From DATATV01 sp035551355 (GTDB lineage Bacteria > Actinomycetota > Actinomycetes > Mycobacteriales > Pseudonocardiaceae): a DNA stretch of 64,000 nt. A model generated the notes under the pieces. The model saw nothing but the letters and a program-made list of their open reading frames with translations. It did not search any database and was not told where the DNA came from. The position numbers and the translations under genes are program-made. Shown here one piece after another: positions 40,865 to 53,641 of this stretch. The stretch covers positions 9,198 through 73,197 of the forward strand of contig DASZNF010000085.1 in the NCBI GenBank assembly GCA_035551355.1. Reading direction: 5' to 3'. The first letter of the stretch is position 1. Each line of letters opens with the position of its first letter.

Positions 40865-41805
40865 TGCGCAATCTGCTGTCGGCCGCGGACCTGGACACCG
40901 GCACCGCGCTGTCCCTGCTGGACACCGCCGACGAGCTCAAGGCCACCCTGCTGGGCCGGGAGGTGCGCAAACTGCCGACCCTGCGCGGCCGCACGGTGGT
41001 CACCATGTTCTACGAGAACTCCACCCGCACCCGGGCCTCGTTCGAGGTGGCGGGCAAGTGGATGAGCGCCGACGTGATCAACGTGTCGGCCAGCGGGTCC
41101 TCGGTGGGCAAGGGGGAATCGTTGCGGGACACCGCGTTGACCCTCTCGGCGGTGGGCGCGGACTGCGTGATCGTGCGGCACCCGGCCTCCGGCGCGGCCG
41201 ACCGGCTGGCCGGCTGGCTGGCCGACACGCACACCTGCGTGATCAACGCCGGGGACGGTACGCACGAGCACCCGACCCAGGCCCTGCTGGACGCGGCCAC
41301 CCTGCGGGAACGGCTGGGGTCGCTGACCGACAGGCGGATCGCCATCGTCGGCGACGTGCTGCACAGCCGGGTGGCCCGGTCCAACCTGCACCTGCTGCGC
41401 ACCCTGGGCGCGCAGGTCGTGCTGGTCGCGCCGCCGACGCTGGTGCCATCGGGCATGCAGCGCTGGCTGGCCGAGGAGAAGGTGCGGGTCAGCCACGACC
41501 TGGACGCCGAACTGCCCGGCCTGGACGCGGTGCTGCTGCTGCGGGTGCAGGCCGAGCGGATGCACGGCGGATTCTTCCCGTCGGCCCGGGAGTACTCGAT
41601 CAGCTACGGACTGTCACCGGCGCGGCTGGAGTTGCTGCCCGAGCACGCCGTGGTGCTGCACCCCGGGCCCATGCTGCGCGGCATGGAGATCGCCTCGGCG
41701 GTCGCCGACTCGCCGCGCTCGGCCATCACCGAGCAGGTGCGCAACGGCGTGCACCTGCGCATGTCCGTGCTCTACCACCTGCTGGCCGGAAAGGAGTTGG
41801 CGTGA
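40864..41805 (+). CDS. pyrB: Aspartate carbamoyltransferase catalytic chain
   Basis: A 313-residue ATCase making carbamoyl aspartate. Seen: carbamoyl-phosphate-binding FYENSTRTRASFEVAGKWM (STRTR), SSVGKGESLRDTALT, HPTQALLDAATL, GDVLHSRVARSN and HPGPMLRGMEI. No pyrI regulatory chain is encoded nearby, so control is through PyrR. The pyrC GTG overlaps its stop. Confidence 0.98.
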   Translation: MRNLLSAADLDTGTALSLLDTADELKATLLGREVRKLPTLRGRTVVTMFYENSTRTRASFEVAGKWMSADVINVSASGSSVGKGESLRDTALTLSAVGADCVIVRHPASGAADRLAGWLADTHTCVINAGDGTHEHPTQALLDAATLRERLGSLTDRRIAIVGDVLHSRVARSNLHLLRTLGAQVVLVAPPTLVPSGMQRWLAEEKVRVSHDLDAELPGLDAVLLLRVQAERMHGGFFPSAREYSISYGLSPARLELLPEHAVVLHPGPMLRGMEIASAVADSPRSAITEQVRNGVHLRMSVLYHLLAGKELA

Positions 41806-43094
41806 GCATCATCGTTCGCGGGGTCCGACCGTACGGGGAGGGCCAACCGGTCGACCTGCGCCTGCGCGACGGCGTGATCGCCGAGATCGGCCCGAAGCTG
41901 GCCGCGGACGGCGCGGAGGTCCTCGACGCCGGCGGGCTGATCGCCCTGCCCGGCCTGGTCGACCTGCACACCCACCTGCGCGAACCGGGCCGGGAGGACG
42001 CGGAGACCATCGCCACCGGCTCGGCCGCGGCCGCGCTGGGCGGCTACACCGCGGTGTTCGCCATGGCCAACACCGATCCGGTGGCCGACAACGCGGTGAT
42101 CGTCGAGCACGTGTGGCGGCGCGGCCGGGAGGTCGGCCTGGTCGACGTGCACCCGGTCGGCGCGGTCACGGTGGGCCTGCGCGGGGAAAAACTGGCCGAA
42201 CTGGGCGCGATGGCCCGCTCCGCCGCCGGGGTGCGGGTGTTCTCCGACGACGGGCACTGCGTGGCCGATCCGCTGATGATGCGCCGGGCGCTGGAGTACA
42301 GCACCGCGCTGGGCGGGGTGATCGCCCAGCACGCCGAGGAGCCGAGGCTGACCGTGGGCGCCCAGGCCCACGAGGGGGAGCGGGCCGCCCGGCTGGGCCT
42401 GGCCGGCTGGCCGGCCGCGGCCGAGGAGGCGATCATCGCCCGGGACGCGATCATGGCGGCCGAGGCCGGGGCCCGGCTGCACGTGTGTCATGTGTCCACC
42501 GCGGGCAGCGTGGATGTATTGGGGTGGGCCCGCAACCGCATCAACGGGCACGGCATCAGCGCCGAGGTCACCCCGCATCACCTGCTGCTCACCGACGAGC
42601 GGCTGGCCGGGTACGACCCGGTCAACAAGGTCAACCCGCCCCTGCGGAGTGAGGCCGACGTGGACGCGCTGCGGGCCGGGCTGGCCCTGGGCACGATCGA
42701 CTGCGTGGCCACCGACCACGCGCCGCACGCCGTGCAGGACAAGGACGTGGAGTGGGCCCAGGCCCGGCCCGGCATGCTCGGCCTGCAGACCGCGCTGTCC
42801 GTGGTGACCGCCGCGATGGTGCGCACCGGCCTGCTGGACTGGCGCGGTGTGGCCCGGGTGTGCAGCCAGCGGCCCGCGGAGATCGCCGGACTGCCCGACC
42901 AGGGCCGCCCGATCGCCGAGGGCGAGCCGGCCAATCTGACCCTGGTCGACCCGGACGCGGAGTGGACGGTCGACGGCGCGGACCTGGCCAGCCTCGGGGA
43001 GAACACGCCCTACCACGGGATGACGCTGCCGGCCCGGGTGGTCGCCACCGTCCTGCGCGGGCGGATCACCGCTTATGAAGGGAAAGTCTCATGA
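41802..43094 (+). CDS. pyrC: Dihydroorotase
   Basis: A 430-residue amidohydrolase cyclising carbamoyl aspartate. Metal ligands: DLHTHLREPG (two His), a His in HAEEPRL and HVCHVSTAGS, and Asp in VATDHAPH. The C-terminal NTPYHGM segment is typical of type I dihydroorotases. GTG 41802 overlaps pyrB, and the stop overlaps the following small gene. Confidence 0.97.
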   Translation: MSIIVRGVRPYGEGQPVDLRLRDGVIAEIGPKLAADGAEVLDAGGLIALPGLVDLHTHLREPGREDAETIATGSAAAALGGYTAVFAMANTDPVADNAVIVEHVWRRGREVGLVDVHPVGAVTVGLRGEKLAELGAMARSAAGVRVFSDDGHCVADPLMMRRALEYSTALGGVIAQHAEEPRLTVGAQAHEGERAARLGLAGWPAAAEEAIIARDAIMAAEAGARLHVCHVSTAGSVDVLGWARNRINGHGISAEVTPHHLLLTDERLAGYDPVNKVNPPLRSEADVDALRAGLALGTIDCVATDHAPHAVQDKDVEWAQARPGMLGLQTALSVVTAAMVRTGLLDWRGVARVCSQRPAEIAGLPDQGRPIAEGEPANLTLVDPDAEWTVDGADLASLGENTPYHGMTLPARVVATVLRGRITAYEGKVS

Positions 43095-43603
43095 CCAGGT
43101 TCCTGCTGGTGCTGGCGGTGCTGGCGTTCTTCGTGCTGTGCGCGGCCGGGATGCGCTGGGGCTGGCGCAACCGCCAGCGCCGCCAGTCGGCCTACCTGCC
43201 CGCGTTCCCGCCGCCGCCCGCCGAGCTCACCGAGATCGAGCTGCCCGAGCTGACCGGCGTGTACGTGAGCACGGTGACCGCGGGCGACTGGCAGGACCGG
43301 ATCGCGGTCGGCGACATCGGGCACCGCTCGGCGGTGGCGGTGCGGCTGGCCAAGGAGGGTGTGCTGCTGGACCGGGTGGGCGCGAGTCCACTGTGGATCC
43401 CGGCCGCCGCGCTGGTCGACGCGCGCCTGGACAAAGGCATGGCGGGCAAGGTGATGGGCATCGACGGGCTGCTGGTGATCCGCTGGCGACTGGGCGAGTA
43501 CGAACTGGACTCCGGTGTCCGGGGCGACGACAAGGACGTGTACGGCGACTGGCTGGGCGCGGTGCGCGCGCTGGCCGGAGTGAAGACAGGAGAGGCGGCA
43601 TGA
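43091..43603 (+). CDS. Small membrane protein with PH-like domain between pyrC and carA
   Basis: A 170-residue protein with one N-terminal TM helix (LLVLAVLAFFVLCAAGMRWG) and a cytoplasmic beta-rich domain (about 55-165) with VSTVTAGDWQDRIAVGDIGH and RWRLGEYELDSGVRG. It occupies the place of mycobacterial Rv1382 and overlaps both neighbours by 4 nt, so it is a constant part of the actinobacterial pyr operon. The function is unknown; a membrane tether or sensor for the carbamoyl-phosphate enzymes is conceivable but unproven. Confidence 0.85.
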   Translation: MTRFLLVLAVLAFFVLCAAGMRWGWRNRQRRQSAYLPAFPPPPAELTEIELPELTGVYVSTVTAGDWQDRIAVGDIGHRSAVAVRLAKEGVLLDRVGASPLWIPAAALVDARLDKGMAGKVMGIDGLLVIRWRLGEYELDSGVRGDDKDVYGDWLGAVRALAGVKTGEAA

Positions 43604-44732
43604 CCACCGCAGCTGCGCCCGCGGCCCTGGTGCTGGAGGACGGCCGGGTGTTCCCCGGCCTGTCCTTCGGGGCGACCGGCAGTTCACTGGGCGAGGTGGT
43701 GTTCTGCACCGGCATGACCGGCTACCAGGAGACGCTGACCGACCCGTCCTACTACGGGCAGATCGTGGTGGCCACCGCGCCGCAGATCGGCAACACCGGG
43801 TGGAACGACGAGGACGACGAGTCGGCGAAGATCTGGGTTTCCGGTTACGTGGTAAGGGATCCCGCCCGCCGGCCGTCGAACTGGCGGTCGACCCGCGGCC
43901 TGGACGAGGAGCTGGTCCGGCAGGGCGTCGTGGGCATCTCCGAGGTGGACACCCGAAGCCTGACCCGGCACATCCGGGAGCGCGGCGCGATGCGGGCCGG
44001 GGTGTTCTCCGGTGCGGCGCTGGCCGATCCGGAGCAGATGCTGGCCACGGTGCGCACCGGCGAGAAGATGACCGGCGCCGATTACGCGGGCGCGGTGAGC
44101 ACCAGGGCGAACTACGTGGTGCCCGCGGCCGAGGGCGCGGCCCGGTTCCGGGTGGCCGCGCTGGATCTGGGCATCAAGACCAACACGCCGCGCATGCTGG
44201 CCCAGCGCGGCATCGAGACGCACGTGCTGCCGGTGACCTCCACTGTGGACGATCTGCTGGCGGTCGAGCCGGACGGGGTGTTCCTGTCCAACGGCCCGGG
44301 CGACCCGGCCACCCAGGAACACGCGGTGGCGCTGACCGCCGAGATCCTGGGCCGGCGGCTGCCACTGTTCGGCATCTGCTTCGGCAACCAGATCCTGGGC
44401 CGGGCCCTGGGTCTGTCCACCTACAAGCTGCGCTACGGCCACCGCGGCATCAACGTGCCGGTGATCGACACCGCCACCGGCCGGGTGGCGATCACCGCGC
44501 AGAACCACGGCTTCGCCCTGGAGGGCGAGCCGGGGCAGCGGTTCGACACCCCGTTCGGCACCGCGCAGGTGAGTCACTACTGCCCCAATGACGGCACGGT
44601 GGAGGGGCTGCGCTGCGCGGACACGCCGGCGTTCTCCGTGCAGTACCACCCCGAGGCGGCGGCCGGGCCACACGACGCGGCGCCGTTGTTCGACGAGTTC
44701 GTCGAGTTGATGCAGAAGGGCGGGAACGGCTG

Positions 44733-44733
<1 letters not shown>
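43600..44733 (+). CDS. carA: Carbamoyl-phosphate synthase small chain
   Basis: A 377-residue glutamine amidotransferase subunit delivering ammonia to CarB. Seen: N-terminal CPSase domain (SFGATGSSLGEVVFCTGMTG in short), the nucleophile Cys in FGICFGNQILGRALG and the triad His/Glu in QYHPEAAAGPHD. CFGNQ rather than CLGHQ around the Cys is normal in actinobacteria. The TGA overlaps the carB ATG by one base. Confidence 0.98.
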
Positions 44734-48031
<3,298 letters not shown>

Positions 48032-48035
<4 letters not shown>

Positions 48036-48877
48036 GCGGGAATTCCGGCGCCGGGTTCGGCGCGCGGCTGGCCGGAGCGCTGGCCGCGCGCGGACCGCTG
48101 TGCGTGGGCGTGGACCCGCATCCGGGCCTGCTGGCCGACTGGGGCTGCAGTCCGGACGCGGCCGGCCTCGAGCGGTTCGCCATGACCTGTGCCGAGGCGT
48201 TCGCCGGTGAGGTGGCGGTGGTCAAACCGCAGTCGGCGTTCTTCGAGGCGTACGGGTCGGCCGGTGTCGCGGTACTGGAACGGTTGATCGCCGAGTGCCG
48301 GGCCGGTGGCGCGTTGGTGTTGCTGGATGTGAAACGCGGAGATATCGGTTCCACGATGGCCGCGTACACGCAGGCGTATCTCACCGACGGTTCTCCGTTG
48401 GCCGTTGATGCAATTACCGTCTCGCCGTATCTCGGATTTGGTTCTTTGATTCCCGCGTTGGACGCGGCCCGGGAGAGTGGCAGAGGCGTGTTCGTTCTGG
48501 CCGCCACGTCCAATCCCGAGGGCGCCTCGGTGCAGCGGGCGCACCGCGCGGATGGCCGTTCGGTCGCTCAGACGGTGGTGGACGAGGCCGGACGGCGTAA
48601 TGCCGGTGTGCTCCCTATGGGTGATTGCGGTGTGGTGATCGGAGCCACTTTGGGCACGCTCGGTCTTGATCTGGCCGACCTGAACGGCCCGATTCTGGCT
48701 CCGGGTTTCGGTGCTCAGGGGGCCGGGGTGGCGCAGTTGCGGGCCTTGTTCGGCGACTCGCTGGCCGGGGTGCTGCCGACCTCGTCGCGGGACGTGCTGC
48801 GTCACGGGCCGGTCTCGAAGGAACTACTCTCCGCAGTCCGGTTCGTCCGTTCGAGCTTGCTCGAACCAGTGATCTAG
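48032..48877 (+). CDS. pyrF: Orotidine 5'-phosphate decarboxylase (type 2)
   Basis: A 281-residue TIM-barrel decarboxylase. Catalytic Lys/Asp lie in LLDVKRGDIGST, with VKPQSAFFEAYG, TVSPYLGFGSL and the C-terminal APGFGAQGA. The longer actinobacterial/mycobacterial subfamily (about 280 residues) fits. It is the last gene of the operon; pyrD and pyrE are not in the window. Codon choice in its second half is slightly less GC-rich than in carB. Confidence 0.96.
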
Positions 48878-49181
48878 GCTTGACCAGCAGCAACGTTGTG
48901 ACGTGCGCTAACTTAGAGTAATCCTGCCTTGTGGGGACATCACCCAATATCACACAAGTGCTCGCAAACATTCATGGGTGGTGGTAATCAGGCCATGGGA
49001 AGGCCTTGGTAGGACTTCCTTTCACCGCGACCAACCCGCAGGTCGGGACGCCCTCCCGGGCGGCCCGGTGGGATCGGAAAAACGGAAGTCGAATTCTTCG
49101 ACCCTCGTTGTCTCCGATCACTCACTGTCGGTACGGTCGCGGCACCGATCCAGAGGAACACCCCACCCCACGGAGGAAATC
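48878..49181 (+). other. 304-nt intergenic region before mihF
   Basis: No ORF here is convincing. The first 100 nt are relatively AT-rich and contain a BldD-box-like site; the rest is probably promoter and a long mihF leader. GGAGGA sits at 49172-49177 for mihF. Confidence 0.6.
48909..48921. promoter_or_regulatory. BldD-box-like site upstream of mihF
   Basis: TAACTTAGAGTAA matches TnACnCwGnGTnA at 8 of 9 fixed positions (T for C at position 6). It lies 260 nt before mihF and 32 nt after pyrF. Confidence 0.4.
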
Positions 49182-49499
49182 GTGGCCCTTCCCCAGCTGA
49201 CCGAGGAGCAGCGGGCCGCAGCGCTGGAGAAGGCGGCTGCCGCCCGTCGCGTTCGGGCTGAGCTCAAGGAGCGCCTCAAGCGCGGCGGCACCACCCTGAA
49301 GGACGTTCTGGTGGCCGCTGACAATGACGAGGTACTGGGCAAGATGAAGGTGTCGGCGTTGCTCGAATCCTTGCCGGGAGTCGGCAAGGTCCGCGCCGCG
49401 CAGATCATGGAACGACTGGAGATCGCGACCAGCCGTCGACTGCGCGGGCTCGGCGACCGGCAGCGCAAGGCGCTGCTCACCGAGTTCGGCGGCGAGTGA
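49182..49499 (+). CDS. mihF: Actinobacterial integration host factor (mIHF/sIHF)
   Basis: A 105-residue helical nucleoid-associated protein of the mycobacterial IHF type. A long basic N-terminal helix (AAARRVRAELKERLKRGG) is followed by the helix-two-turns-helix DNA-binding unit with LLESLPGVGKVRAAQIMERL and RRLRGLGDRQR. It bends DNA and affects development in Streptomyces. GTG 49182 has GGAGGA 4 nt upstream. It is the first of the mihF-gmk-rpoZ-coaBC-metK group, the order conserved in actinobacteria. Confidence 0.97.
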   Translation: MALPQLTEEQRAAALEKAAAARRVRAELKERLKRGGTTLKDVLVAADNDEVLGKMKVSALLESLPGVGKVRAAQIMERLEIATSRRLRGLGDRQRKALLTEFGGE

Positions 49500-49551
49500 T
49501 GCCGGCTCGCGCGACCGGGGGTCCTGAAGCAGTCTTGCGGTATGACTTCTG

Positions 49552-50178
49552 ATGACTCCCGCGAGCGTGAGCTGTGACACCGAGCCGGGGGCGATTCGTC
49601 GCCCCCGGCTCAACGTCGTCGCCGGACCTTCCGGGGTGGGCAAGTCCAGCGTGCTGGCCGAACTGGGGCGGCTGTTGCCGGATCTGTACTTCAGCGTTTC
49701 GGTGACCACTCGGCCACCGCGTCCCGGCGAGGTGGACGGCGTGCACTACCACTTCGTCGACCGGGACACCTTCGAGAAACTGGCGAGCGGCGGGGACCTG
49801 CTGGAGCACGCCGAGTACGCGGGCAACCGCTACGGCACGCCGCGGGCGCCGGTGGAGCAGGCGCTGGCCGCGGGACGCTCGGCCATCCTGGAGATCGAGC
49901 TGCAGGGCGCGCGGCAGATCAGGGCGAGCATGCCCGAGGCCCGGCTGATCATGCTCGCCCCGCCGTCCTGGGACGTGCTGGTGGACCGGCTGACCGGGCG
50001 CGGCACCGAAGATCCCGAGGTCGTGGCCCGCAGGCTGGCCGCAGCCCGGGAGGAACTGGCCGCCGCCGAGGAGTTCGACGCGGTCGTGGTGAACGCCGAT
50101 GTGCCGACCGCCGCACATGACTTGCTAAAATTGATAACGGAATCCCCGGTTTATCATTCGATCCAGGAGTGCGAGTGA
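49552..50178 (+). CDS. gmk: Guanylate kinase
   Basis: A 208-residue enzyme phosphorylating GMP to GDP. Seen: P-loop GPSGVGKSS, the GMP-binding SVSVTTRPPRPGEVDGVHYH (in part) and ILEIELQGARQIR. ATG 49552 gives the same length as mycobacterial Gmk, but no clear Shine-Dalgarno precedes it; GTG 49567 is an alternative. Its stop overlaps the rpoZ GTG. Confidence 0.95.
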   Translation: MTPASVSCDTEPGAIRRPRLNVVAGPSGVGKSSVLAELGRLLPDLYFSVSVTTRPPRPGEVDGVHYHFVDRDTFEKLASGGDLLEHAEYAGNRYGTPRAPVEQALAAGRSAILEIELQGARQIRASMPEARLIMLAPPSWDVLVDRLTGRGTEDPEVVARRLAAAREELAAAEEFDAVVVNADVPTAAHDLLKLITESPVYHSIQECE

Positions 50179-50453
50179 CCAGTCCCAGCCTGATGGGCGC
50201 CAGCATGGACACCCCGGAGGGCATCACCAACCCTCCCATCGACGACCTGCTGGCCCAGGTGAGTTCCAAGTACGCGCTGGTCATCTACTCGGCCAAGCGC
50301 GCGCGGCAGATCAACGACTACTACGCGCAGCTCGGTGAGGGCCTGCTGGAGTACGTCGGCCCGCTGGTGGAGCCGGGACCGCGGGAGAAGCCGCTGTCCA
50401 TCGCCATGCGCGAGATCCACGCCGGCCTGCTCGAACACACCGAAGGCGAGTGA
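50175..50453 (+). CDS. rpoZ: RNA polymerase omega subunit
   Basis: A 92-residue omega subunit that assists beta' folding in RNA polymerase. Seen: PPIDDLLAQVSSKYALVIYSAKRARQIN (in part PPIDDLL, SSKYALVIYSAKRARQIN) and REKPLSIAMREI. GTG 50175 lies 5 nt after AGGAG and overlaps the gmk stop. Confidence 0.97.
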   Translation: MTSPSLMGASMDTPEGITNPPIDDLLAQVSSKYALVIYSAKRARQINDYYAQLGEGLLEYVGPLVEPGPREKPLSIAMREIHAGLLEHTEGE

Positions 50454-51694
50454 GTCCGGCCTCGGCAGGCGGCTCCGCCGAAGCGCCCGAGGTCGTACTG
50501 GGCGTCGGCGGGGGCATCGCCGCCTACAAGGCGTGCGAGGTGCTGCGCCGCCTGACCGAGTCCGGCCACCGGGTGCGGGTGCTGCCCACCGAGTCGGCGC
50601 TGAAGTTCGTCGGCGCGGCCACCTTCGAGGCGCTGTCCGGCCGGCCGGTGCACACCGGCGTGTTCGAAGACGTGCCCGAGGTGCCGCACGTCCGGCTCGG
50701 CCAGCAGGCCGATCTGGTCGTCATCGCCCCGGCCACCGCCGACCTGCTCGCCCGCGCCGCCCACGGCCGCGCGGACGACCTGCTCACCGCCACCCTGCTC
50801 ACCGCCCGGTGCCCGGTGGTGTTCTTCCCGGCGATGCACACCGAGATGTGGGAGCACCCGGCCACCCAGGACAACGTGGCCGTGCTGCGCTCCCGGGGCG
50901 CCGTGGTCACCGAACCGGCCAGCGGCAGGCTGACCGGCAAGGACACCGGCCCCGGCCGGCTGGCCGACCCGGCCGAGATCGTCGACCTGTCCCGGCTGCT
51001 GCTGGCCCGCGCCGACGCGCTGCCCCGGGACCTGGCCGGCCTGCGCGTGGTCGTCTCCGCCGGTGGCACCCGCGAACCCCTTGACCCGGTGCGCTACCTG
51101 GGCAACCGGTCCTCCGGCAAGCAGGGCTACGCGCTGGCCCGGGTGGCCGCGCAGCGCGGAGCCAGGGTGACCCTGGTCGCCGGGCACACCCAGTCGTTGC
51201 CCGACCCGGCCGCCGTGCACGTGGTCGCCACCGGCACCGCCCGGGAGATGCGAGAGGCCATGCACGCCGCGGCCGCCGACGCCGACGTGCTGGTGATGGC
51301 CGCCGCCGTGGCCGACTTCCGCCCGGTGGTCGCGGCCGAGTACAAGATCAAGAAGACCGACGCCGATCCGGACCCGGTCGGGCTGACCCGCAATCCGGAC
51401 ATCCTGGTCGAGCTGGTGGCCAATCGGAAACCGGGCCAGACCATCGTGGGCTTCGCCGCGGAGACCGGCGACGCCGGCGGTGACGTGCTCGACCACGCCC
51501 GGGCCAAACTCAAGCGCAAGGGCGTCGACCTGCTGGTGGTCAACGCGGTCGGCGAGGGCAGGGCGTTCGAGGTCGAGGACAACTCCGGCTGGCTGCTGTC
51601 CGCCGACGGCGCCGAACGGCCGTTGCCGTTGGGCAGCAAGGCGCAACTGGCGGCCACAGTGTGGGACGGCATAGCGGAGTTGCGCACACGCTGA
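50450..51694 (+). CDS. coaBC: Bifunctional phosphopantothenoylcysteine decarboxylase / synthetase
   Basis: A 414-residue CoaBC catalysing two steps of coenzyme A synthesis. The N-terminal FMN-dependent CoaC domain (about 1-190) has GVGGGIAAYKACEVLR, FFPAMHTEMWEHPATQDN and the reactive-Cys/flap region. The C-terminal CoaB domain has SAGGTREPLDPVRYLGNRSS, AAVADFRP and KIKKTD. It overlaps rpoZ by 4 nt. Confidence 0.97.
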   Translation: MSPASAGGSAEAPEVVLGVGGGIAAYKACEVLRRLTESGHRVRVLPTESALKFVGAATFEALSGRPVHTGVFEDVPEVPHVRLGQQADLVVIAPATADLLARAAHGRADDLLTATLLTARCPVVFFPAMHTEMWEHPATQDNVAVLRSRGAVVTEPASGRLTGKDTGPGRLADPAEIVDLSRLLLARADALPRDLAGLRVVVSAGGTREPLDPVRYLGNRSSGKQGYALARVAAQRGARVTLVAGHTQSLPDPAAVHVVATGTAREMREAMHAAAADADVLVMAAAVADFRPVVAAEYKIKKTDADPDPVGLTRNPDILVELVANRKPGQTIVGFAAETGDAGGDVLDHARAKLKRKGVDLLVVNAVGEGRAFEVEDNSGWLLSADGAERPLPLGSKAQLAATVWDGIAELRTR

Positions 51695-51758
51695 GCATCC
51701 GTGCCCCGGGCTGGAAGTACGCTGTTCGAGTCATCACTGCTTCGATGTGGGGAGTGCC

Positions 51759-52961
51759 GTGTCCGGGTCCAGTCGCAGGTTGTTCACGTCGGAGTCGGTG
51801 ACCGAGGGTCATCCGGACAAGATTTGTGACGCCATCAGTGATTCCATCCTGGACGCGCTGCTGGGCAAGGACCCGCGCTCCCGGGTCGCGGTGGAGACGA
51901 TGATCACCACCGGCCAGGTGCACGTGGCCGGTGAGGTGACCACCGAGGCCTACGCCGACATCCCCACCATCGTCCGGGAGAAGATCCTGGACATCGGCTA
52001 CGACTCCTCGGCCAAGGGCTTCGACGGCAACTCCTGTGGCGTCAACGTGGCCATCGGCGCGCAGTCCCCGGACATCGCTCAGGGCGTGGACACCGCGTAC
52101 GAGTCGCGGGTGGAGTTGGCCGAGGACGAGATCGCCCGGCAGGGCGCGGGCGACCAGGGCCTGATGTTCGGCTACGCCTGCTCCGACACCCCCGAGCTGA
52201 TGCCGCTGCCGATCGCGCTGGCCCACCGGCTGGCCCGGCGGCTGACCCTGGTGCGCAAGGAGGGTGTGCTGCCCTACCTGCGGCCGGACGGCAAGACCCA
52301 GGTGACCATCGAGTACGCGGGCGACCAGCCGGTGCGCCTGGACACCGTGGTGGTGTCCAGCCAGCACGCCGACGGCATCGACCTGGACCGGATGCTCGGC
52401 GTGGACGTGCGCGAGCGGGTGGTGGCGCCGGAACTGGCCGAGCTGACGCTGGACGCGACCGACGTGAAGCTGCTGGTCAACCCGACCGGCCGGTTCGTCA
52501 TCGGCGGCCCGATGGGTGACGCCGGCCTGACCGGCCGCAAGATCATCGTGGACACCTACGGCGGCATGGCCCGGCACGGCGGTGGCGCGTTCTCCGGCAA
52601 GGACCCGTCGAAGGTGGACCGCTCGGCCGCGTACGCGATGCGCTGGGTGGCCAAGAACGTGGTGGCCGCCGGGCTGGCCAGCCGGGTCGAGGTGCAGGTG
52701 GCCTACGCCATCGGCAAGGCGGCGCCGGTCGGTCTGTTCGTGGAGACCTTCGGCACCGAGACCACCGACCCGGTCAAGATCCAGGACGCCATCCACGAGG
52801 TGTTCGACCTGCGTCCGGCCGCGATCATCCGCGACCTGGAACTGCTGCGCCCGATCTACGCGCAGACCGCGGCCTACGGCCACTTCGGCCGTCAGGACGT
52901 GGACCTGCCCTGGGAGCGCACCGACCGCGCGGACGCGCTGCGCGCCGTCTCCGGCGCCTGA
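51759..52961 (+). CDS. metK: S-adenosylmethionine synthetase
   Basis: A 400-residue enzyme forming SAM from ATP and methionine. Seen: FTSESVTEGHPDKICDAISD, GAGDQGLMFGYA, GGGAFSGKDPSKVDRS and the C-terminal YGHFGRQDVDLPWE. GTG 51759 lies about 5 nt after GGGGAG; GTG 51747 is a less likely start. No SAM riboswitch fits in the 64-nt gap upstream. It is followed by a strong terminator. Confidence 0.98.
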   Translation: MSGSSRRLFTSESVTEGHPDKICDAISDSILDALLGKDPRSRVAVETMITTGQVHVAGEVTTEAYADIPTIVREKILDIGYDSSAKGFDGNSCGVNVAIGAQSPDIAQGVDTAYESRVELAEDEIARQGAGDQGLMFGYACSDTPELMPLPIALAHRLARRLTLVRKEGVLPYLRPDGKTQVTIEYAGDQPVRLDTVVVSSQHADGIDLDRMLGVDVRERVVAPELAELTLDATDVKLLVNPTGRFVIGGPMGDAGLTGRKIIVDTYGGMARHGGGAFSGKDPSKVDRSAAYAMRWVAKNVVAAGLASRVEVQVAYAIGKAAPVGLFVETFGTETTDPVKIQDAIHEVFDLRPAAIIRDLELLRPIYAQTAAYGHFGRQDVDLPWERTDRADALRAVSGA

Positions 52962-52980
52962 TCCGGCCCGGCCCGCTGCG

Positions 52981-53020
52981 CACCGCCCGCTCACCGGCTG
53001 ACGTCGGTGGGCGGGCGGTG
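52981..53020 (+). terminator. Terminator after metK
   Basis: A 16-bp stem with one G-U pair (52981-52996 against 53005-53020) and an 8-nt loop, 20 nt after the stop. No T run. Confidence 0.85.
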
Positions 53021-53034
53021 GCATGCTGGCGAAC

Positions 53035-53553
53035 ATGTCCGAACCCGCGCCCGACCCCACCTGCGCCGTGGCGCACGGCGAGGCCCCGTTCCGGCCCGCC
53101 GCGCGCACCCTGGTCGCCGTGTTCGCCTCGCCGGTGGCCGGGTTCCTGCTGCGCTACGCCCAGGACCTGGACTACCGCCCGGTGCTGCTGGAGCCGGACG
53201 CGCGGCAGGCCAAGAAGCTGTCCGAGTTCCCCGCGGTGATCGCCAACCCCGAGGACCTGGACGCCGCCGCCGACGTGGTGGTGACCGATCACCACCGGGA
53301 CGAACTGGGCCCGATGATCCGCGACGTGCTGGCGTTCCCGGTGCGCTGGGTCGGCGTGCTGGGCAATCCGCGGCATCCCGCTCCCTATCTGCCCGCGCTG
53401 CGTGAATTCGGCGTGCCCGAGGAGGACATCGCCCGGGTGCACCGCCCGATCGGCCTGAACATCGGCTCCCGGACGCCACCGGAGATCGCCATGGCCACGC
53501 TGGCCGGCCTGCTGGCCGACCGCAACGGCCGTCCCGGCGGCTTCGAGTTCTGA
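53035..53553 (+). CDS. XdhC-type Rossmann domain protein
   Basis: A 172-residue protein equivalent to the C-terminal Rossmann domain of XdhC/CoxI molybdoenzyme maturation proteins (VVVTDHHRDELGPMIRDVLA; VRWVGVLGNPRH; the terminal GLNIGSRTPPEIAMATLAGL). It lacks the N-terminal XdhC domain and its Cys. No molybdenum enzyme gene is nearby, so the role is uncertain. ATG 53035 (MSEPAP) is preferred, ATG 53023 possible. It stands between metK and priA behind the metK terminator. Confidence 0.82.
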   Translation: MSEPAPDPTCAVAHGEAPFRPAARTLVAVFASPVAGFLLRYAQDLDYRPVLLEPDARQAKKLSEFPAVIANPEDLDAAADVVVTDHHRDELGPMIRDVLAFPVRWVGVLGNPRHPAPYLPALREFGVPEEDIARVHRPIGLNIGSRTPPEIAMATLAGLLADRNGRPGGFEF

Positions 53554-53641
53554 TCGCTGCGCGGTTTTCGCGATGGTGGCGCGTTGTTCGGCGGTGGCCC
53601 CGAATCGAGTGATCATCGGTGGGCTCTGGTAGACACCCTCT

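Noticed and set aside
51695..51758. Possible SAM riboswitch upstream of metK
   Set aside because: The gap is only 64 nt and shows no SAM aptamer core; a normal GGGGAG ribosome binding site is enough.
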